The notes beneath the pieces are model-generated. The model was not told the DNA's origin and made no database searches. It was given only the letters and a program-made list of their open reading frames with translations. DNA of 64,000 nucleotides, from the NCBI RefSeq assembly GCF_001650495.1, contig NZ_LWCS01000034.1, positions 1 to 64,000 on the forward strand, written 5' to 3'. How positions within the stretch are numbered: the first letter of the stretch is position 1; each line of letters starts with the position of its first letter. This document shows, one piece after another, positions 32,852 through 40,884 of the stretch. This stretch comes from Mycolicibacterium iranicum (GTDB lineage: Bacteria; Actinomycetota; Actinomycetes; Mycobacteriales; Mycobacteriaceae). The translations under genes and the position numbers were made by a program.

Positions 32852-34133
32852 CCCATGCCAGACGGACGCCGGAGAAGATCTGCCTGCGGATCGGATGGTC
32901 CCAATTGCGAAAGCTGGGACGCAGTATGCCCGAGGCAACCGCCCACGACCCTCCGCGCAGCACCCGGTAGTCACCCGAAGTGATGCCCTCGAAGAACGGT
33001 TCGGAGTATTGCCTGTAGACCATCGGCGTGAAGCCGGGCCACGGCCGTAGCGGTGACGTCGTCCACTCCCACACGTCGCCCAGCATCTGCTCCGCCCCAT
33101 AGGCGGACGCTCCACCCGGATAGGCGCCGACCGGCGCGGGCCGCAGGGCGTCGCCACCCAAATTGGCCAGCTCGGCATCGGGTTGTGTTGCGCCCCAAGG
33201 GTATCGGCGACGGCTGCGCGATTCGGGATCCCACGCGCATGCCTTCTCCCACTCGACCTCGGTGGGCAGGCGCGCCCCAGCCCAGGCTGCATACGCCTCG
33301 GCTTCGTAGTAGGTGACGTGCTGGACCGGTTCGTCGGCGGGGATGTCCTCGACATGACCGAACCTGGTCCGGGTGCCGTCGGGGTTCCAGAACAGCGGTG
33401 CTGTCAGTCCGGCCTGCTGTCGATGCGTCCACCCGGCGGCCGACCACCAGCGCGGCTCTCGGTATCCGCCCTCGGCGATGAACTGCTTCCATTCGCCGTT
33501 GGTCACCGGCACACGTCCGATGCGAAACGCCGGAACGTCGACGGTGTGCGCGGGACGTTCGTTGTCCAGCGAAAACGGCTCGGTGGCGGCGTCCACCCCC
33601 AGTGTGAATTCTCCTGCCGGGACCAGGACCGAGGTGCCCGCCAGGCCGGATCGACCCTGTGGCAGAACCGTTCCGTCGTCGAGCAGAGGAGCCCCGGTAC
33701 GCAGGCTCAGTGCCTGGAGCATCGTCTCGTCGTGCTGGTTTTCATGGCTGGTCACCAGCGCGAAGGTGAAGGCATCGGGGTGGCCGTCGGGCAGCGCCTC
33801 GAGCTTGTCCAACGCCCGGCCCCGGACCGTCGCGCAGTAGTTGCGAGCGTCGGTCGGCGGCAGCAACGGCAGGTCGACCCGGGCTGCGCGCGAATGCACG
33901 AACGCGTCGTAGAGCTGGTCGACCTTCGGTGTGAGCAGGCCAGGCCGATCGGGATTGCCGCCCCGCAGCAACCAGAGTTCCTCCTGCTGGCCGATGTGCG
34001 CGAGGTCCCAGACCAGCGGGCTCATCAAGGGGTCGTACTGGCGGCGCAGCTCCGCGTCGTCGAAATCGACGAGCCGCAGCGTACGGTTCCTGGCTTTGGT
34101 CAGTTCACGGGCGAGCGTCTCGCGCGTCGTCAC
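32844..34133 (-). CDS. egtB: Hercynine sulfoxide synthase EgtB
   Basis: A 429-aa non-heme iron enzyme that joins hercynine and gamma-glutamylcysteine with O2. The N-terminal DinB-like part supplies the iron ligands His46 (LAHIGQQEE), His130 and His134 (HENQHDE). The C-terminal formylglycine-generating-enzyme-like domain runs from about residue 165 (VLVPAGEFTLG) to GVRLAWDV, with LPTEVEWEKA and VWEWT motifs. GTG 34133 overlaps the egtA stop as GTGA. Confidence 0.94.
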   Translation of the reverse strand: MTTRETLARELTKARNRTLRLVDFDDAELRRQYDPLMSPLVWDLAHIGQQEELWLLRGGNPDRPGLLTPKVDQLYDAFVHSRAARVDLPLLPPTDARNYCATVRGRALDKLEALPDGHPDAFTFALVTSHENQHDETMLQALSLRTGAPLLDDGTVLPQGRSGLAGTSVLVPAGEFTLGVDAATEPFSLDNERPAHTVDVPAFRIGRVPVTNGEWKQFIAEGGYREPRWWSAAGWTHRQQAGLTAPLFWNPDGTRTRFGHVEDIPADEPVQHVTYYEAEAYAAWAGARLPTEVEWEKACAWDPESRSRRRYPWGATQPDAELANLGGDALRPAPVGAYPGGASAYGAEQMLGDVWEWTTSPLRPWPGFTPMVYRQYSEPFFEGITSGDYRVLRGGSWAVASGILRPSFRNWDHPIRRQIFSGVRLAWDV

Positions 34134-35404
34134 AATTCTCCTCGCGCCAATTGGTTGACCGCATCGGCGATCCCATACTTCACCGCCCGGTCGGCGAAGT
34201 CGTCGGCCGGGCTGCGTCCCTGCTCCACCGAACGCACCAGCAGCGACATGGATTCCTCGAATTCGGCAGGCACGCGTTCAGCTGCGGCTTCGACGCACCG
34301 GGTGGCGGCCGCGTACAGCCGCCGGTCCTCCAGTCCGAGCTGGGCGGCACGGTCCCACGACGTCGCCACCGATTCGGTGGCTTCGGCGGCGATGTCGGCG
34401 GCGGCGGGGTCGTCGAGGAGCGTGGCGAGCGTGGCGACGACCGCCGGCCAGAGCGAATCCGGCACGCTGTCGAGATACCGGATCTCGAGGAAACCGCGCG
34501 GCCGCACCGGCGGGAACAGCGTGGTCAAGTGATACTCAAGGTCTGCGATGGTGGGTCGCCGGTCACCGAGCAGCACCCGGCCGTCGGCCCAGTCCGCAAA
34601 CGGCACCCACTGCGAGACCGGCGTCGGATCCGGTCGGTGGACGAGCATCACCGGTGCCCTCAGCGCGTAGCGCGCCCAGTCGTTTCCAGGGTCGTCCCCG
34701 TTGTCTCCGAGTATCGGTCCGGAACGTGCCGAGTCCAGCCGGCTCCAGACCAGCTGGCGGGTGGAGCGCCATCCGGTGAAGCCGCCGCCGAGGAGAGGCG
34801 AATTGGCGGCGATCGCGATCATCGTCGGGCCCAGCGCGTGCGCGAGCCGCACCCGGTCCGCCCACCCCGAACGCGGTCCCGCTTCGAGGTTGACCTGTAC
34901 CGACGCTGTCGACGTCATCATCGCGGCCCCGGCCTCGCCGGTACCGCTGTCCCGGAAGAACTGTTCCATCGACGCGTACCGGGCACCGGGATTCACCCGG
35001 GCGGGTGGCCGCAACGGATCGGCGCCGAGCAGCACCAACCCGAGCCCGTTCTGGGCGAACGCGGCCCGTAGCACGGAGCGGTCGGAAGCCATCGCCGACA
35101 CCGCGCCGGCTGCGTCGGCCATCGGCGGACCCGACAGCTCGACCGCGCCGCCGGGCTCGACCGTGACGACGCTGCCGCCCGGCAGCTGCGGCACCTCTGC
35201 GATCCTGGCCGACAGTTCGTCCCAGCCGGGTCGTCGGGACGGATCGGCCATGTCGTAGCAGTGCGCCTCGATCTCAAGACCGACCGGTCCCACCGGACCG
35301 TCCTTCAGACATGACTCGACGATGTGCTGCGCGGCTGCTTCCGCGCTGGTCAAAGCCCCTTTGCGCTGGTCGACGGCATCATTGGACGCCATGGTGCGGG
35401 CCAT
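34130..35404 (-). CDS. egtA: Glutamate-cysteine ligase EgtA
   Basis: A 424-aa GCS2-type ligase making gamma-glutamylcysteine for ergothioneine synthesis. Motifs include GPVGLEIEAHCYD, LVLLGADPLRPPARVNPGARYASMEQFF, STASVQVNLEAG and RPRGFLEIRYLDSVP. ATG 35404 follows a strong GGAGGGGG site (complement of 35411-35418); the frame upstream has none. First gene of egtABCDE, all overlapping or nearly so. Confidence 0.93.
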   Translation of the reverse strand: MARTMASNDAVDQRKGALTSAEAAAQHIVESCLKDGPVGPVGLEIEAHCYDMADPSRRPGWDELSARIAEVPQLPGGSVVTVEPGGAVELSGPPMADAAGAVSAMASDRSVLRAAFAQNGLGLVLLGADPLRPPARVNPGARYASMEQFFRDSGTGEAGAAMMTSTASVQVNLEAGPRSGWADRVRLAHALGPTMIAIAANSPLLGGGFTGWRSTRQLVWSRLDSARSGPILGDNGDDPGNDWARYALRAPVMLVHRPDPTPVSQWVPFADWADGRVLLGDRRPTIADLEYHLTTLFPPVRPRGFLEIRYLDSVPDSLWPAVVATLATLLDDPAAADIAAEATESVATSWDRAAQLGLEDRRLYAAATRCVEAAAERVPAEFEESMSLLVRSVEQGRSPADDFADRAVKYGIADAVNQLARGEL

Positions 35405-35516
35405 CAGCCACCCCCTCCGGGTGTGCATCGATCGCTGCGTCTGTACCCATCTTCCAGAGCCGACCGACAAAGTCGCCGGTTTTAATCAGTGACTTGCCCG
35501 TGACATTTGAGAGGCC

Positions 35517-36158
35517 CTATTGCCCCAGCGTGTTCTGCATCGCCTGGGCCAGCACGTTCACCGCGGGACCGCCATTGCCCGACTGGCACACTTTCGCCTG
35601 CAGCAGAACGTTCTCACGCAGCCGCGTGGTGACAAAGCATCGTCGGTCGGTACCGGCTTCCTGCTTGACCCAGTTCGCGTCGGTCGCCGACGTCGGGCCG
35701 CCGGTGAAGGTCCACACCTGAGTGGTGAAGTTCTCCAGGTGCATCGCCGTGGTCTGGCCGTTGCAGCCCACCGTCCGATCGACGAGCCGGTAGAACGCCC
35801 GGTTGGCAGCATCGGTGGTGGCGAACACCCCCACTGTCTGCTTGACCAGATGCGTCATGTCGGTCGGCGACTCCTGTGCGACGGCGCCACTGAACGACGC
35901 CAGATCCGGGTCGTTGTAGACCTCGGGCAGCCCGATGTCCGCCCAGTTGTTGCAGACGGGGTTATCGACGTAGAACGCCTGGAACGGATCCGTGAACGTG
36001 AACTCGAAACCCATTCGGGCCCCGACGATGTTGCCGACAGAGCCCTTGTTCAGCACGGCGTAGTTGACGACGCCGGGATCGGACGGGCGAGCGGCCGCAG
36101 GTGCGGCGAGCGCGAGTGCGGCGCCCACCGCCAATCCTGACGCGACGAACCGAATCAC
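35517..36158 (-). CDS. Secreted sensor-like protein (PknH extracellular-domain type)
   Basis: A 213-aa protein with a signal peptide (hydrophobic about 5-22, cleavage near AAA-RPSD) and a mature domain with four Cys (PVCNNW, VGCNGQ, RRCFV, KVCQS), the pattern of two disulfides in PknH-like sensor domains. GTG 36158 overlaps the ohr stop by 4 bases (GTGA), so it is probably co-transcribed with ohr. Ligand unknown. M. tuberculosis has, from memory, a similar-length protein at this place after egtA. Confidence 0.75.
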   Translation of the reverse strand: MIRFVASGLAVGAALALAAPAAARPSDPGVVNYAVLNKGSVGNIVGARMGFEFTFTDPFQAFYVDNPVCNNWADIGLPEVYNDPDLASFSGAVAQESPTDMTHLVKQTVGVFATTDAANRAFYRLVDRTVGCNGQTTAMHLENFTTQVWTFTGGPTSATDANWVKQEAGTDRRCFVTTRLRENVLLQAKVCQSGNGGPAVNVLAQAMQNTLGQ

Positions 36159-36601
36159 AGGACCTTGGCCTTGAGCGTGACGTCGATGTTGCCGCGGGTC
36201 GCCTTCGAGTACGGACACACGCGGTGCGCCTTCTCCATGAGGCCGTCCGCGACGTCCTGTCCGAGACCCGGTAGATAGCCGATCAACTCAGCGGTCAGAC
36301 CGAAGCCGCCGTCCGAATCGCCATCTCCGACGACCTTCCCGAATCCGATCCGTGCCGTGATGCCGCTGGCCTCGTCGAGGTTCACCTTCTCGTTCTTGGC
36401 GACGAGGCGCAGCGCACCGAGGAAGCACGCGGCGTAGCCCGCCGAGAACAACAACTCCGGGTTGACACCCTCACCGCTGCCGCCCATCTCCTTCGGCGGA
36501 CGGGTGTCGAGGTCGATTCTGCCGTCGGTGGACTTCACGTGACCGTCGCGGCCGCCCCCGGTTGCAGTGGACTCTGCGGTGTAGACGACTTCGATGCTCA
36601 T
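36155..36601 (-). CDS. ohr: Organic hydroperoxide resistance protein (Ohr/OsmC family)
   Basis: A 148-aa thiol peroxidase that reduces organic and fatty-acid hydroperoxides. The two reactive Cys are Cys59 (GYAACFLGAL) and Cys129 (HRVCPYS). The Ohr hallmark NPELLFSAGYAACF is present, with a catalytic Arg in the N-terminal part. No OhrR gene is adjacent. Confidence 0.93.
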   Translation of the reverse strand: MSIEVVYTAESTATGGGRDGHVKSTDGRIDLDTRPPKEMGGSGEGVNPELLFSAGYAACFLGALRLVAKNEKVNLDEASGITARIGFGKVVGDGDSDGGFGLTAELIGYLPGLGQDVADGLMEKAHRVCPYSKATRGNIDVTLKAKVL

Positions 36602-36609
36602 TCACCCGA

Positions 36610-37722
36610 TCATGCCAGCCGGGCTTCCTCCGCATGCCAGTCGCCGAAGGGGTCGTCGTAGCGGCACCAGTCCTCGGGACGCCGCATCTCGACATCGGTG
36701 AGCACCGCACTCTGCAGAGCCGCCAGAATCTCGGCGGGAACGGCACCGCACGCCAGCACCGTCATCGACGTGTGCCGATCGCCGTGCCGGTCGTCCCAGA
36801 TCAGGTCGGCCATCGCGCGCCGCTCCGGGCTTACGTAGGCAACTTCACGAGACGACATGGCGGCCAGCCACTTTCCCGCACGCGCGACCCGCAGGCCGCC
36901 GCCTGCCGACTCGAGCCACATCGCTTGATCGGGCTGGCTGGCCACCCACAGCCGCCCCCGGCTGCGCACGACGCCATCGAGGAGCGAGTCCACCGCGGCG
37001 TGAAGCCGCTGCGGGTGGAACGGCCGCTGAGCCTGAAACTCGAAGAGGCGCACCGAACCGGCGGGGTCCAGCGGCGGCTGACCCGCAAGCAGAGATCCGT
37101 GCGGATCGTCGCTGCGTCCCCGTCGGGCATCGGACTCAAGATTCGCCAACGCCAGCTCGAGCCGTTCGGTCCCTACGGTGACCCGCGCCCGAGGCGCGAG
37201 CCGCCGTGCGACTGCGAGGGTGTCTGCATCCGGATGGGTGAGGACAAGGACGTCGGCGAATTCGACCTGCGCGACGACCACCTGCGCCACCGTGCGGCCG
37301 TCGTCGAGCTCGTCCTCGCCCAGCGCTTCCGACAGCCAGGACGACGCGTCGACGGCCGTGACGACCGCGGAGATCGACACATCACGCGCCGCGGGTGAGT
37401 GGGCGATTGCGAAGCAGACAGGCTCGGGCTCCATCCACGGGCTCAGCCGCACGACGATGCGATCGATGTCCGGCCTGCGGTGCAGTCGCCGCAGATGTTC
37501 CAGCAGGTCGTTGCGCACGGTGCACGACATGCAGCAATTGGTGAGCTCCAGGACCGAGTCGGCGCTGACGGCGATCCCCCGCTGCAGGGTCGTCGTCTTC
37601 CGATGTACGACATGTCCGTCGAAGTGGTGCTCGACCAGTGCCGTCCCTGTGACGCGGAGAAGCACACCGACGACGTCATCGACATCACCTCGACCGGTCA
37701 CGACGACAACTGGGGTACGCAT
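36610..37722 (-). CDS. mrf: CobW-family protein, MRF-like (ribosome-hibernation factor recruitment)
   Basis: A 370-aa CobW/COG0523-like protein. The N-terminal strand VVVVTGRGDVDDVV sits where the P-loop should be but lacks GKT, so GTP binding is doubtful. The metal-type motif CCMSCTVRNDLL is kept and the CobW C-terminal domain begins near VRLFEFQAQRPFHPQRLH. Similar proteins in mycobacteria recruit the hibernation factor Mpy under zinc limitation and are Zur-controlled. A Zur-like box lies just upstream. ATG 37722 with AGGAGG 4 bases before; GTG 37725 is possible. Confidence 0.75.
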   Translation of the reverse strand: MRTPVVVVTGRGDVDDVVGVLLRVTGTALVEHHFDGHVVHRKTTTLQRGIAVSADSVLELTNCCMSCTVRNDLLEHLRRLHRRPDIDRIVVRLSPWMEPEPVCFAIAHSPAARDVSISAVVTAVDASSWLSEALGEDELDDGRTVAQVVVAQVEFADVLVLTHPDADTLAVARRLAPRARVTVGTERLELALANLESDARRGRSDDPHGSLLAGQPPLDPAGSVRLFEFQAQRPFHPQRLHAAVDSLLDGVVRSRGRLWVASQPDQAMWLESAGGGLRVARAGKWLAAMSSREVAYVSPERRAMADLIWDDRHGDRHTSMTVLACGAVPAEILAALQSAVLTDVEMRRPEDWCRYDDPFGDWHAEEARLA

Positions 37723-37737
37723 CACGCCTCCTCTAAC

Positions 37738-37752
37738 GGGAATGATTTTCAT
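37738..37752. promoter_or_regulatory. Zur box, mrf side
   Basis: GGGAATGATTTTCAT is an imperfect copy of the AT-rich mycobacterial Zur palindrome. It lies 16 bases upstream of the mrf-like start, facing leftward. Confidence 0.65.
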
Positions 37753-37790
37753 TAACTGGCCGTTGACGCTACAGTCTGACCGTCCGCTTG

Positions 37791-37806
37791 TCGAAAATGA
37801 TTTTCA
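37791..37806. promoter_or_regulatory. Zur box, ribosomal protein side
   Basis: TCGAAAATGATTTTCA contains the perfect repeat GAAAA-TGA-TTTTC. It lies 20 bases upstream of the rpmB start, so zinc-loaded Zur would block transcription when zinc is plentiful. Confidence 0.8.
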
Positions 37807-37826
37807 ACTGCACAAAAGGAGGGTTC

Positions 37827-38063
37827 GTGTCCGCCCACTGCCAGGTCACCGGGCGTGCGCCCAGCTTCGGCAACAGGGTGTCGCATTCGCACCGCCGCAC
37901 CCGCCGCCGCTGGGACCCCAACATTCAGCGCAAGACCTACTACCTGCCGTCCGAGGGACGACGCGTGACGCTGCGCGTCAGCACCAAGGGCATCAAGATC
38001 ATCGATCGCGACGGCATCGAGTCCGTGGTGGCACGTCTCCGCCGGGAGGGACGGAAGGTCTGA
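37827..38063 (+). CDS. rpmB: Ribosomal protein L28, zinc-independent form
   Basis: A 78-aa protein (MSAHCQVTGRAPSFGNRVSHSHRRTRRRWDPNIQ...). It has a single Cys and no CxxC pairs, unlike the zinc-binding form. GTG 37827 follows AAAGGAGGG (37815-37823). First gene of the alternative ribosomal protein operon rpmB-rpmG-rpsN-rpsR, used when zinc is scarce. Confidence 0.93.
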   Translation: MSAHCQVTGRAPSFGNRVSHSHRRTRRRWDPNIQRKTYYLPSEGRRVTLRVSTKGIKIIDRDGIESVVARLRREGRKV

Positions 38064-38227
38064 TGGCTCGCAACGAGATTCGCCCACTGGTGAAGCTGCG
38101 CTCGACCGCGGGCACCGGCTACACCTACATCACCCGCAAGAACCGCCGCAACGATCCCGATCGACTCGTGTTGCGCAAGTACGACCCCGTGCTCCGCAAG
38201 CACGTCGATTTCCGGGAGGAGCGCTGA
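38063..38227 (+). CDS. rpmG: Ribosomal protein L33, zinc-independent form
   Basis: A 54-aa protein (MARNEIRPLVKLRSTAGTGYTYITRKNRRNDPDRL) without any Cys, so the zinc ribbon is lost. ATG 38063 overlaps the rpmB stop by one base (TGATG) and its own stop overlaps rpsN the same way. Confidence 0.94.
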   Translation: MARNEIRPLVKLRSTAGTGYTYITRKNRRNDPDRLVLRKYDPVLRKHVDFREER

Positions 38228-38532
38228 TGGCGAAGAAATCCAAGATCGCCCAGAACGAGCGTCGCCGCGAAGTTGTGGAGCGCTACGCACTGCGCAGGGC
38301 TGAGTTGAAGCGCATCATCAAGTCGCCGGCGTCGTCGGACGAGGCCCGACTGGCCGCGCAGTCGGAGCTGAATCGTCAACCGCGCGATGCGAGTCCGGTG
38401 CGCGTACGCAACCGCGATTCGGTCGACGGACGGCCCCGTGGGCACCTGCGCAAGTTCGGCCTGTCCCGGGTCCGGGTGCGCGAACTCGCCCACCAGGGCC
38501 AGCTTCCCGGCGTCCGGAAGTCGAGCTGGTGA
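38227..38532 (+). CDS. rpsN: Ribosomal protein S14, zinc-independent form
   Basis: A 101-aa long-form S14 (MAKKSKIAQNERRREVVERYALRRAELK ... NRDSVDGRPRGHLRKFGLSRVRVRELAHQGQLPGVRKSSW) with no Cys. The zinc-binding short form would carry CxxC pairs. It is coupled to rpmG and rpsR by start/stop overlaps. Confidence 0.95.
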   Translation: MAKKSKIAQNERRREVVERYALRRAELKRIIKSPASSDEARLAAQSELNRQPRDASPVRVRNRDSVDGRPRGHLRKFGLSRVRVRELAHQGQLPGVRKSSW

Positions 38533-38768
38533 AGCGCAGGCCGCCGGAGAAGGCAGCACCCAAGAAGCGCCGCAACCTGCTGAAGCAACTGGGGATCGAG
38601 CGCGTCGACTACAAGGACACGTCGACGCTGCGCCAATTCATCTCCGAACGCGGCAAGATCCGATCGCGGACGGTGACCGGACTGACCGTTCAGCAGCAGC
38701 GCCAGGTGACGCAAGCGATCAAGAACTCGCGCGAGATGGCGCTGCTGCCGTACCCCGGTCAGGGCTGA
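38529..38768 (+). CDS. rpsR: Ribosomal protein S18, alternative form
   Basis: A 79-aa S18 (NLLKQLGIERVDYKDTSTLRQFISERGKIRSRTVTGLTVQQQRQVTQAIKNSREMALLPYP) without Cys. GTG 38529 overlaps the rpsN stop (GTGA). Last gene of the zinc-responsive operon; a long hairpin follows. Confidence 0.94.
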   Translation: MKRRPPEKAAPKKRRNLLKQLGIERVDYKDTSTLRQFISERGKIRSRTVTGLTVQQQRQVTQAIKNSREMALLPYPGQG

Positions 38769-38772
38769 CGTT

Positions 38773-38838
38773 TGCGCCGAGTGCACGGTTGGTGACGGAA
38801 TTCCTGCGTTTTTCGTCATCTTCCGTGCACTCGGCGCA
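38773..38838. terminator. Long palindromic terminator between rpsR and katA
   Basis: GCGCCGAGTGCACGG (38774-38788) and its exact complement (38823-38837) form a 15-base stem, 16 with the flanking T-A pair. The 34-base loop contains a smaller TGACG/CGTCA stem. It lies between convergent gene ends and should stop transcription on both strands. Confidence 0.75.
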
Positions 38839-38847
38839 GCCGAGGCC

Positions 38848-40293
38848 TCAGCCTCCCGCGCGCACGCCTTCTTCGACCTTCTTGCCCAGGTCCGGGTCGA
38901 CGTTCTTCCAGTACTCGAAGACCCGAGACAGCACCGGCTCCTTCACGCCGTCGAGCACATGCCCGATGATGTTGTTGGCCAGGCGATCCCGTGCTTCATC
39001 ATCCAGCACCTCGCGGACGAGGGTGCCCGCCTGACCCCAGTCATCGTCGTCCTGGCGCAGCGCGTATGCAGAGCGCACCATGTCGCCGTCTGAAGCCCAG
39101 TGGACCTCGGACGCACGACGCGGGTCGGCTTCCGGCCCGCCCATCGAGTTCGGCGTGTACACCGGATCGGTCGCGTTGCGGATTCGCATCGCCCCGTCTT
39201 TCGAGTACGCATTCACTTCGACGTGGGGTTCGTTGACCGGAATCTGCTTGTAGTTCACGCCGAGTCGGTGTCGGTGGGCGTCGGCATAGGAGAAGCCGCG
39301 AGCCAACAGCATCTTGTCGGGGCTCAACCCGGTACCCGGCACGATGTTGTTCGGCTCGAACGCGGCCTGCTCCATCTGGGTGTGGTAATCGACGACGTTG
39401 CGGTTGAGTGTCATCTTGCCGACCTCGTGCAGTGGGTAGTCGCTGTGCGGCCACACCTTCGTCAGGTCGAACGGGTTGTAGCGGTATGTCTTTGCGTCTT
39501 CGAAAGGCATGATCTGCACGTGCAGCGTCCAGCTCGGGAAGTTGCCGTCCTCGATCGCGGTGAACAGATCCCGCTGGTGGTAGTCGCCGTCCTCACCAGC
39601 GAGCTTGTCGCCCTCGTCCTGGGTGAGGAACTCGATGCCCTGGTCGGTCTTGAAGTGATACTTGACCCAGAACAGCTCGTCCTTGTCGTTGAGCCAGCTG
39701 TAGGTGTGGCTGGAGTATCCGTTCATGTGGCGCCACGTCTTCGGAATGCCGCGGTCGCCCATCAACCATGTGACCTGATGCGCCGACTCCGGCGACAGTG
39801 TCCAGAAATCCCATTGCATGTGGTGATCGCGAAGGTTGTTGGCCGCCATCCGCTTCTGGCTGCGGATGAAGTTCTGGAACTTCATCGGGTCGCGGATGAA
39901 GAACACGGGCGTGTTGTTACCGACCATGTCGAAGTTGCCCTCGGAGGTGTAGAACTTCAGCGAGAAACCACGGGGGTCGCGCCAGGTGTCTGGGCTACCA
40001 CGCTCCCCGGCCACCGTCGAGAAGCGTGCCACCATCTCGGTCTTGGCGCCGGGTTGCAGGAACGCCGCCTTCGTGTACGCGCTGAGGTCGTGGGTCACCT
40101 CGAACTGGCCGAAGGCGCCGCCGCCCTTGGCGTGTGGCTGACGCTCCGGAATGCGCTCGCGGTTGAAATTCGCCATCTGCTCGATCAGGTAGTGGTCCTG
40201 GAGCAGGATCGGACCGTCGGATCCGACGGTCAGTGAGTGCTCGACGCTGGGGACTGGGGCACCCGCGTCGGTCGTGGCGTACTTGTCAGACAT
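38848..40293 (-). CDS. katA: Monofunctional heme catalase
   Basis: A 481-aa small-subunit (clade 3) catalase that breaks down hydrogen peroxide. Active-site His54 (RIPERQPHAKG) and Asn127 (GNNTPVFF), the Ser near FSTVAGERGSPDT, and the heme-ligand Tyr in RGFSYADAHRHRLG are all present. No furA or oxyR gene is adjacent. Confidence 0.94.
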   Translation of the reverse strand: MSDKYATTDAGAPVPSVEHSLTVGSDGPILLQDHYLIEQMANFNRERIPERQPHAKGGGAFGQFEVTHDLSAYTKAAFLQPGAKTEMVARFSTVAGERGSPDTWRDPRGFSLKFYTSEGNFDMVGNNTPVFFIRDPMKFQNFIRSQKRMAANNLRDHHMQWDFWTLSPESAHQVTWLMGDRGIPKTWRHMNGYSSHTYSWLNDKDELFWVKYHFKTDQGIEFLTQDEGDKLAGEDGDYHQRDLFTAIEDGNFPSWTLHVQIMPFEDAKTYRYNPFDLTKVWPHSDYPLHEVGKMTLNRNVVDYHTQMEQAAFEPNNIVPGTGLSPDKMLLARGFSYADAHRHRLGVNYKQIPVNEPHVEVNAYSKDGAMRIRNATDPVYTPNSMGGPEADPRRASEVHWASDGDMVRSAYALRQDDDDWGQAGTLVREVLDDEARDRLANNIIGHVLDGVKEPVLSRVFEYWKNVDPDLGKKVEEGVRAGG

Positions 40294-40377
40294 GTTTCTC
40301 CTCGGGGAGGGGCGGCTTCCGGGCTGGGCCGTCGATCACGAGGCCCGAGTACCCGGAACATCCCGAAAGCGAAACGG

Positions 40378-40821
40378 TCAGGGCCGGGGTTGCGGTGTCG
40401 GCGCCGGGGCCGGCGGGCCGGGCGGCCGCGGGACGTCGATCAGCGGTCCGCCGGGGCCGAACGGGCCGGCGAAGCCCGGGCCGCGCTCGAACCCTCCCGG
40501 CGGACCCATGGGGAACATCGCGGGCCCGGGGCGCATCACCATCTCGGGACCCCGGAAGTGGTGCCGGGGTCCGTCGCCTGCATGTTTGCCCACGACGAAG
40601 CCGGTGCCGAAGATGACGGCGACCGTGAAAACCGAGCCGGCGACGATGCCGACCCAGGCGGCCACCTTGTTCAGCCGGCTCGGCGGCTGCGGGACGTAGA
40701 TCGTCTGGGGCGCCACCGGCGGCGGAGGGGGTGCCGCCGCCGGTGGCGCGGTCAGCACAGGCCCCGTCGGTGGTTCGACCTGTTCGGATTGCTCGGACTG
40801 TTCGGGTCTGACGTCGCTCAT
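40378..40821 (-). CDS. Pro-rich single-pass membrane protein
   Basis: A 147-aa protein: acidic/Gln N-terminus, Pro/Ala-rich segment (17-47), one transmembrane helix (about 53-78, VAAWVGIVAGSVFTVAVIFGTGF), then a Gly/Pro/Phe/Met-rich tail. Function unknown. A similar small Pro-rich protein is recalled next to the DUF4185 gene in M. tuberculosis, supporting that it is real. Confidence 0.7.
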   Translation of the reverse strand: MSDVRPEQSEQSEQVEPPTGPVLTAPPAAAPPPPPVAPQTIYVPQPPSRLNKVAAWVGIVAGSVFTVAVIFGTGFVVGKHAGDGPRHHFRGPEMVMRPGPAMFPMGPPGGFERGPGFAGPFGPGGPLIDVPRPPGPPAPAPTPQPRP

Positions 40822-40884
40822 GCGGTGATCCTCCGCTCCGATCCACAGCGCCTGTTAGGCGTGAGCTGTGAATGAGCTATGAGC

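Noticed and set aside
33183..34532. Plus-strand frame of about 450 codons opposite egtB/egtA
   Set aside because: Typical antisense shadow of high-GC genes; no motif, and both egt genes are certain.
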